Source: Epiperipatus broadwayi (lineage: Eukaryota > Onychophora > Udeonychophora > Euonychophora > Peripatidae). Taken from it: a stretch of 64,000 nucleotides of DNA. Shown piece after piece: positions 55,780-64,000 of the stretch; positions within the stretch are counted from its first letter, which is position 1; each line of letters opens with the position of its first letter. The notes under the pieces were generated by a model. It searched no databases and had not been told where the DNA came from. It saw only the letters and a list, made by a program, of their open reading frames with translations. The position numbers and the translations under genes were made by a program. The stretch covers positions 806,001 through 870,000 of the forward strand of contig JAQFVV010000113.1 of NCBI GenBank assembly GCA_028023455.1, in the 5' to 3' direction.

Positions 55780-56150
55780 TCACACACTCTCATTTATATA
55801 TGATAATGAAATTCTTTTTTTTTCTCTTCAATACTTTCCTTTTTTATCTAGTGTAAACTTATGTAATATATTTAAAAAAAATTTCTTTTATATTATTCAT
55901 TCAGTAATTCATTAACATATATTTCAATGTTGGATAACTGATCCTTTTGAAATAAAATGTTATGTAAATTTCAAAATAATCAGTTATTCAACATTGAAAT
56001 ATATATTAATAAATTATTGAACTAGGATATAAAAGAAAAGACATTTTAAATATATTACACAAGTTTACATATAGATATAGAAAGAAAAGTATTGAAGAGA
56101 AAAAATGAATTTAATTATCATATATAAATACTAGAGTGTATGATATAATT
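55780..56150. repeat. Foldback repeat, long arms
   Basis: Arms of about 160 bases with a spacer of about 40. ATATTTCAATGTTGGATAACTG (first 20 bases from 55919) is mirrored near 55980-56005; TAGTGTAAACTTATGTAATA is mirrored near 56050-56075; the outer CACTCTCATTTATATATGAT is mirrored near 56120-56142. No coding and no ribozyme core seen. Confidence 0.75.
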
Positions 56151-56240
56151 ACATCAATTATTTCTTCACATTTTAATATGGCATTGGATAATTATTAAAG
56201 GAAAGGATGCTGTTGACAAAATCAATAAATGCAATGTTAT

Positions 56241-56372
56241 ATATAAAGCGATAAGTCAAGCGTTGGTGGTCGAGATGTTAGCACAGCGGCCTTACAAGCA
56301 GGGTTAGCGGATTCGCTTCCCAGCCGATGCTATGACACATGGAATATATATATATATAAAGCGATAATCAAG
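56241..56372 (+). repeat. tRNA-derived SINE with target duplication
   Basis: SINE body about 56261-56352: GTTGGTGGTCGAGATGTTAG, CCTTACAAGCA, GGATTCGCTTCCC, GCCGATGCTATGACACATGG and an (AT)n tail. Flanked by TATAAAGCGATAA plus TCAAG on both sides (one base difference). Confidence 0.85.
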
Positions 56373-57173
56373 AATGGACAAGTCAAATTGCTGAGTTAAA
56401 ATGTGCAATAAAAAGAAAACGGTTTCTTTTTTTGGAAAATGATTTGAGGAAAATAAAAATTAAAAAGACATATTTTATAATTATATGAATAATTTATTAG
56501 ATTACTCAAATAATCATAATCTCTTACACATATCGTTATCATTAGTTGGGGTAAATAGATAGTCAATTACTACAGTTTAATGAGCAAGTGTCAAACTTAT
56601 TGCCCTCACAACTTTGACAAAAACCACTTAATGGAAGTATATTAATAATTTTTATTAGTCATTCATTAGAATAGAGATTCTCTACTTAATGAATAATATT
56701 TCTGTACATTTCCATACAAGATATAATCAGTTGGTAAGGTCATGTAACTAACTAAACTGAGATTTCTTTTACTTTCTTATGCTGGGAATCAATTCAAAAA
56801 ACGCTAGCTCTTTAAACTTATTATTTTATTTCTGCAGTATATGACAACTAAGTGAGCAAAGTAGAAATATAAAAAGATATGTTAAAAATAATATAAAATA
56901 AAATTCAAAGAAATATATATTTAAGCTTTAAATAGTGCAAGTGTTGGGACTATAAAATTTTTTAAAAAATCATTGAAGATTGATTAGAGACTATTCTTTT
57001 AAGTGAACACCAAGAATAAGGTCAAATTCAAGCCCAGATAAAAAGATCAAAACAAATATAAAAAAAATCATTATGGAAACTTTGCAATAAGTATTTGAGT
57101 TGAAGTACTGAAGAGTGAAACTATTAATATATTTATTCAAATAACAAATTATATATAAATATTAAATATGGAG
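56373..57173. other. No recognised feature
   Basis: AT-rich; no structure recognised. Confidence 0.45.
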
Positions 57174-57815
57174 ATCATCATCATCAACAACCATTATCAA
57201 TCCACTGCAGGATGAAGGTCTCTCCAAGTTCAATTAATCTTCTCCGATCTCTAGCATCTCTTTTCCACATCACCCCTGCACACTTTTTTATTTCGTCCAT
57301 CTATCTCACATATGGTCTCTTTCTGGGTCTTTTACAATTTCTTGGAATCCAGTTTAAGATTTCAATTGTCCATCTATTATCATCTCTTCTAGCAATATGT
57401 CCAGCCCAACTCCACTTCAGTCTTTTAATTTTTTCAATGAGGTCAGTAACACCTGTTTGCTCTCTTATCCATATATTGTGTTTTCAATCTCTTTTTGTTA
57501 CTCCCAACATGCATCTCTCCATACTTCTTTGAGTAGTCTGAAGTCTCTGTATTGCTCTTCTATTAAGCATTTAAGTCTCAAATCCATAAGTAAGAACTGG
57601 TAAAACACATTTATTAAAAACCTTCCTTTTCAAACACATAGGCATATTTTCTTTTAGTATCAAGTTATTTCTACCAAAATCACCTCAAACAAGTTTAATT
57701 CTATGATTAATTTTAACCATTATGTTTCCATCTGTATTAATAACCTGACCAAAGTATTTGTAACTGTTAACTTCTTCTAACTCATCATAATCAATGTTTA
57801 TTTTCATATATGGAT
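57174..57815 (-). mobile_element. RTE-type LINE, 3' fragment
   Basis: Minus-strand copy of the last 640 bases of the 44 kb element. It begins with the (TCA)n tail and encodes a KLGETF-like end, a WAGHIARRDDNRW-like patch, SETWTLN-like sequence and the LG-F block, then stops in the YKYFGQ region. 5'-truncated, with a few stops. Open minus-strand frames of this copy are interrupted. Confidence 0.85.
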
Positions 57816-58267
57816 ACAGCCATATATATGTTGAAGACTTTCATGAACCAAAAATATAATATATTCCACTTCAATTCTTGGGATGATCTACATAAAATGT
57901 TAAAAGAGTAGTGAAATTCTGACAAAATATTATTTGGCTTCAAGTGAATAGAAAAGTTATGTAATTACTGCAAATACATAAACAATTGTTGTTTGAGGAA
58001 AAATGAAGATGATAGTTGATTGGTTAATTTAAATTTAATTGTTGACTTTTACTAACATGTGGAATGATATTCTTTCATATAGACAATATTTGAAGTCATA
58101 TGTTACTTATTAAAATGGGTATTCTTTTAATATTTTATATATAATAATCCTGAGAATTAAAATGGATAATACCATATGCTGTTTGAAGTGAAATAGAATC
58201 CTTTTTGGATGTGATATGTTGGACTATTTTTGTCATCTATCATTAAATGTTGAATGTATAAAAATTT
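57816..58267. other. No recognised feature
   Basis: AT-rich; no structure recognised. Confidence 0.45.
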
Positions 58268-58700
58268 GAAACTTCATTTAAACTTTTCAAATACAAACAA
58301 CTTGTTAGTAATAACATAAAAATAGACAATACATGTTAGTAATTAAACAATACTTCAAGTAGTATTATTCTCCATGCTTCTTCAGGTATTGTTGGCCTGA
58401 CCATTGATAATATTAACATAGGATACACCTTTAGATACTTGAATATTGAATTTTAAGGTAACTCTCTAAATTATTGAGTTATTCCATCAAACTCAGTTGA
58501 TTAGAGTGTTTCCTTAAAGTTCAATATTCAATAATATAAAGGTGTAAGTTCAACTCTTATGCTAATATTATCTCTGTTAGACCAACAACACTTGAAGAAG
58601 AGTGGAGAATAATACTACTTGAAACATTGTTTAATTATGTATTGTCTATTTATGTATTATTACTAACAATTTGTATTTGAAAAATTAAATAAAGTTTAAA
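58268..58700. repeat. Foldback repeat, long arms
   Basis: Arms of about 200 bases: CTTGTTAGTAATAACATAAA is mirrored near 58655-58672, TACTTCAAGTAGTATTATTC near 58609-58625 and AATTGAATTTTAAGG-type words near 58515. In each arm, reading outward, a CTGAAGA or TTGAAGA word is followed about 25 bases later by GAAAC/GAAG and a GTT, hammerhead-like spacing, but a stem I adjacent to the core is not convincing. Confidence 0.7.
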
Positions 58701-59274
58701 ATTTTCTATATATTGACTATATTTAATAATAGATAAAGGAAATAGCCCAACATAATAGGATCCTTTTTATTCCATTAAAAACTCAGAACAAAAGTGTTAT
58801 TGTATAGATTAATGGGGAGACATGTTCACCCTCAGGATATTTACTTACTAATTGGTTTCCTTAAAATATCAAAAATAAAAATATATCTCTGTTTACAAAG
58901 ATATAATCTCCTTATATCTTTTCTTTATTATAACAATAATCAATAAAAGTATTTAATTTAACATATACACTCTGGAGAAGTTTAATAATTTTATATCAAA
59001 CACATGCATGAAATCTCAAATTCTAGAATTTTACCAATCATATATTCAAATCAAGATAGTGCACAATTTGTAATAACTACATATATGTGTAATGCATTAT
59101 TCTTTTCGTTATTTTATCAGTTTTCGAATGTTGTTTTTTTCTGTAGTATACATTCTGTATTTTTTATGAACGTTTTAATAAAATGAGTTTTTTAATTTTT
59201 TTCATAGTTTTTTTATATTTCGAAAATATTTTTATCTACAAATCGTGGATATTAATTCAATGCATATATATATA
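58701..59274. other. No recognised feature
   Basis: AT-rich; the open frame 59004-59186 has no recognisable motif. Confidence 0.45.
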
Positions 59275-60010
59275 TATATCCAAGTGGTTGAACCAAGTGT
59301 AATTTTATATGATGTCCCAGAAGTAATTATGAACGGAAATTATTTTATCCATAAAAAGTGAATATAAATCTGATACATATATATAACTCCAAGGATTTAA
59401 CCAATTTTAATTTTAGTGAAGCTCCAGAGATAATACTTTCTCTACCAGCCATAGGTATATAATATTTTTTCATTTTCCCCCATAATTTATAATTCTGTAG
59501 AATAACGTTTGTTTCATGTTATGGAAAAATTGTGGTTTTTATTTATTGTGTCATGTAAACATAAGCAGTTTTACCTCTATATTATTTTCAATCTAGTTAT
59601 TTTCTACTTTTTTATATAAATATATTATTTTTTCTAGTAATTATTATATTACAAAATTAATTTATTTCATTGTAATAACTGATGCTTGAAGCAATATCTC
59701 ATAAATCTGTTTGTTTCGTCTCTATCTGTAATCTAATTATGTATCATGTCATCTAAACATAAACAATTATGTTTAATTTTTGTAATCTACTTGTTTATAT
59801 AAACAATATTTTTTGTAAGTTATAATTATAACGAAAAATCAAATTTATTTCACTGTCATAACTGCTGTTGGAAACCGTATCTCGGAGCCAATTGTTTTGT
59901 GGATATCTGTATCTTATATATATCACTGATGTCTATATATAAACAATTGTTCCATTTTCTGCAATCTATGGCTATTTTTTTCTATTTTTTAATACAAATA
60001 TTATATTTTT
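59275..60010 (+). repeat. Diverged tandem repeats
   Basis: Two nested periodicities. Near 59280 and 59391 a unit of about 110 bases repeats (CCAAG-x-GTTGAACCAA; AATTTTA; CCAGA-x-GTAAT). From about 59500 to 60010 a unit of about 185-200 bases repeats about three times (a TCATGTAAACATAA-type word, then a T-rich stretch, then ATTTATTTCAYTGT-AATAACTG and a TATCTC word). Strongly diverged; resembles an old satellite-like array. Confidence 0.6.
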
Positions 60011-60060
60011 TCTAACTTAGGCTTATATTCATATTTATTATAGCAATTGATTGTCATTGT

Positions 60061-61560
60061 CATCATCATCATTTTCAATAAATTATCAGTCCATTGCATG
60101 AGGGTCTCTCCAAGTTCAATCCATGTTTTTCGATTGCTAGCCTCTCTTCTCCATCTCCCTCCCCAGCATATTTCCTTATTCTACCTACCCATTTTATATG
60201 TGGATTCTTTCTAGGTCTTTTACATTATCTTAGAATCCAATTTAAGATTTCAACTGTCCATTTATTATCAACTCTTTTAGCAATATATTCAGTCCAATTC
60301 CACTTCAGTTTTTAAATTCTTTCAATGATATCAGTAACATCTCTTTGTTCTCTCACATGTTTCATTTGCAATCTCTTCTTCTTACTTCTAACATAACCTC
60401 TCCATATTTCATTGAAAGATCTGTAGTTACTGTATTGTTCTTCTGTTAATTATGAAATTCTTGGATCCATAGATAAGAACTGGCAACACGCATTTATTTA
60501 AAACCATCCTTTCCAAACACATGGGCATATTTTTTTTTAACATTATGTTATTTCTATCAAAAACACTTCAGCTAAATTTAATTCTATGATTAATTTTATC
60601 CATTATATTTCCATCTGTAGTAATAACCTTCCCAAAGTTTTTGTAGTTACTTCTTCTAACTCATCATTATCAATCTTTATTTTATTCTTTGGAGGAAATT
60701 CATTCAACATTGCTTTAAATTTTTTAACATTTGTCTTTTTACTTTCTTACTTTCATCTGATAACTCTTGCAATATTTCCTGAAGCTCTAAAGCATTATGT
60801 GCAAAAACAACTACATTATGTAAAAAATCTAGAAGACTTAAGTAATCTTATTTATTCTCACTCTCTTAGCTTATCACTTTAATCCAAAAAATACAAAACT
60901 ACTGCAAAAGTTTTGAAGATATGGAGTCTCCCTGTCATAGTCCTTCTCAATGTTAATCTTCCTAGTATCATTATGTAATCCAAGTCGCTGTTGGATTTTT
61001 ATAAATATTCTTTAGAATATGACCTTGATAATGTTATGCTTTAATCACCAAGAAATGTTTATAGAATTACATGTTTTTTCAAAATCTACAAATCCAAAGA
61101 ATAATCACAACTCATATTCACTAATCCTTTCTATAATTTTTCTCAACACTTGAATATGATATACTGTAATAAAACCACTTTTAAATTCACCATTATTCTT
61201 TTGGTTCATCAAAATCCAAAATTCTCTGTAGATGAATTGTTATTATCTTGGTAAAAAGTTGTATAAAACTGATAAAAAGATTGATAGATCTGTAATTTCT
61301 AATATATTCTTTATCACCTTTTAAAATATTAATATTAATACTGCATCATTCTAATCATCTGGTACATCTTTATCATTTAAACATTTGGTATATAACTATA
61401 CCAAAATTTTTTCTAGTTCTTCACTAGATTCTTTTAAGATATTGATTATAATACCATCATTACCTGGAGCTTTTCCCTTCTTCATAAATTTAATTGCATG
61501 TTTCATTTTTTCATTTAAAGTATTGGGCAATTCAGGATATGTGTAGGAGATACTTTTTTG
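60061..61560 (-). mobile_element. RTE-type LINE, 3' half of a split copy
   Basis: Minus strand, diverged. From the (TCA)n tail through C-terminus and RT to the KGKAPGNDGI region (about 61440-61490). Many stops and deletions. It continues after an interruption at 62770. Confidence 0.85.
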
Positions 61561-62769
<1,209 letters not shown>

Positions 62770-63930
62770 CTATAAAAAAAACATGACCAATTTGCACTGG
62801 ATACATCTGGTTGCTATTTAGCACTTGATAGAACTCTTCTACACATTTTATGAAGTCATCTCTCTTTTTAGTAATAGTTCCTTCTTTTTTCTTATTGCAA
62901 AAATAAGTTTTCTACCAATACCAAGATGTTGTTTTACACTTTTGAAGCTTTTGTTCTCTACATTAGCTTTCATTGCTAATTCACAATTATATTTTCTTAT
63001 ATTATCTTTATGTTGCACCATTTTACAAAATTTGAAATATTCAGTTCTTCCTAATGCATCATTCTTATATATTTTCATGTTTCTTCTGTTTTCATAAATT
63101 GTCTTGTCTCATTATTGGTCAATTGCTGTTTTTTGTACAATATAGCTTTATTTTAGTTTTAAAAGCGTATTATCTTCTTATTGATTTCATTCAAATCTGA
63201 ATCGTATTCAAAATGTGTTAATATTTGAAAATGATTTGCAAATTCTAATTTAAATTCATGAGAATGTTTCTGAAGATTAGAAATATTAACTGTGAATGCT
63301 GTTTTACTTAATAAAATTTTTGTCTCTCTAATTTTGCATTAATGTGTATCTTACAAATCACTAATCAATGTTCATTTCCTGAGTTGAATTTATTAAAAAC
63401 ATTATAATCTTAAAATAAATTCTATTAGTCAAAATATAATCCAATCCTTCTGCATCTTCATTTGGATGCTTCTATTTCCATTTTTGTTTAGCATTTTTTT
63501 AAAAAAAGAATTCATAATACAAAGCTTTTCTTTTTCTGAAAATTCCACTGGTCTATGTCCTCTCTCATATCTATAACCATAATCAAATTTATCTACTGTA
63601 CATTCCTCTTTCAATTGTTTACCAACTCTAGTATTAAAGTCTCCCATGACAATTTTAAAATGTTGTTTAATCTTATTAAAAGTCTTTTGTACATCTATAT
63701 AAAAATCCTCTACTTCATCTTAATGAGAATTTGTTGGAGCATAAACCTGAATTATCTGCATTTGTTATCTACCATTAAGTTGAATAATTAATCTTGTCAC
63801 TCTGTCTGATATTTCATCAATCTCCATAATGTTGTTTTTATTTATAATTAATTTTATTTCCACTTGTACTTGTAATGTTCACATTTTCTTCTAACTTCAC
63901 AAAGTTCAATAATAATTGATCCAAATTTTC
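62770..63930 (-). mobile_element. RTE-type LINE, 5' half of a split copy
   Basis: Continues the copy at 60061-61560: minus strand, from the KKRDD-x-IK/EEFYQ region (62840) through the linker to the endonuclease (MGDFNTRVGKQ at 63615-63647, NERGHRPVEF, an IQVYA-like patch at 63745, LCEVR-like near 63890). Internal deletions. Similarity fades near 63930, so the copy is 5'-truncated or continues diverged beyond the window. Confidence 0.85.
63429..63647 (-). pseudogene. RTE endonuclease fragment
   Basis: Longest open piece of the 5' half (72 codons), starting at GDFN-type motif MGDFNTRVG, where D and N are endonuclease active-site residues, and including YGYRYERGHRPVEF and CIMNSFF. It ends by frameshift before the LDYI motif. 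Same family as 45058-45290. Confidence 0.8.
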
Positions 63931-64000
63931 CTAAAATGAAGCTATCTACCTAGTAAGCTATAAGCATTTCTGTAAGAGGGAATGAAATGTAGGGCAGGTA

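Noticed and set aside
58268-58700. Hammerhead in the 58.3-58.7 kb foldback
   Set aside because: CTGAAGA, GAAAC and GTT have suitable spacing, but the flanks next to the core do not pair as stem I, so I do not call it.

Overview
The window looks like gene-poor, strongly AT-rich DNA from an animal nuclear genome. There is no bacterial gene density, no operons and no rRNA. It is filled with retroelements at different stages of decay, tRNA-derived SINEs, TCTA/TCTG microsatellites and long inverted repeats. The mix (RTE-like LINEs of the kind often annotated as 'craniofacial development protein 2-like', several tRNA SINEs, Penelope-like elements, TCTG/TCTA arrays) fits a mollusc, and a cephalopod such as an octopus is my best guess. 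That is inference from repeat style, not a database match.

Layout. 1-0.84 kb: 3' end of a LINE. 1.3-4.6 kb: foldback repeats of two families (A and B here), a (TCTA)n array and a SINE. 5.5 kb: one exon-like open frame on the minus strand. 6.2-9.8 kb: a degenerate family A copy and a Penelope-like element (PLE) with inverted ends. 11.7-13.7 kb: a family A copy with a 5'-truncated LINE inserted beside it, flanked by a target-site duplication. 14-22 kb: SINEs, an RTE remnant, other foldbacks and three family B modules. 24.7-27.5 kb: an old LINE tail, then a CpG-richer block with a TATA-type promoter signature. 28-35 kb: family A and B copies, SINEs, a PLE tail and an RTE fragment. 35.2-38.1 kb: a decayed LINE with endonuclease, reverse transcriptase and zinc knuckle. 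38-42 kb: almost featureless. 44.2-47.5 kb: the best-preserved element, a near full-length RTE-type LINE with three in-frame stops. 48-52 kb: three more family A copies and other foldbacks. 54.4-56.4 kb: a promoter-like block, a foldback and a SINE. 57-64 kb: two RTE copies, a large foldback, a diverged tandem array, and a TCTA/TCTG array splitting one RTE copy.

Most notable result: the two abundant foldback families each carry a type I hammerhead ribozyme that can be read from the copies. Both have the catalytic core (CTGANGA and GAAA), stem II, a very short stem III, an NUH cleavage site, and a stem I with an internal loop or bulge. Two family A copies (2516-2574 minus, 42493-42551 plus) keep the complete core. 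In family B no single copy is fully intact, but the copies together give an intact consensus. The inverted ends of the PLE, and a PLE tail at 30 kb, carry related but non-canonical motifs. In every two-armed copy the ribozymes lie on opposite strands, one per arm, reading outward. This suggests families A and B are non-autonomous relatives of Penelope-like elements. The link is inferred; the ribozyme folds are read directly from the sequence.

I find no complete host gene. The only host-gene candidates are the exon-like frame at 5542-5767 and the two promoter-like blocks near 26.0 and 54.7 kb.
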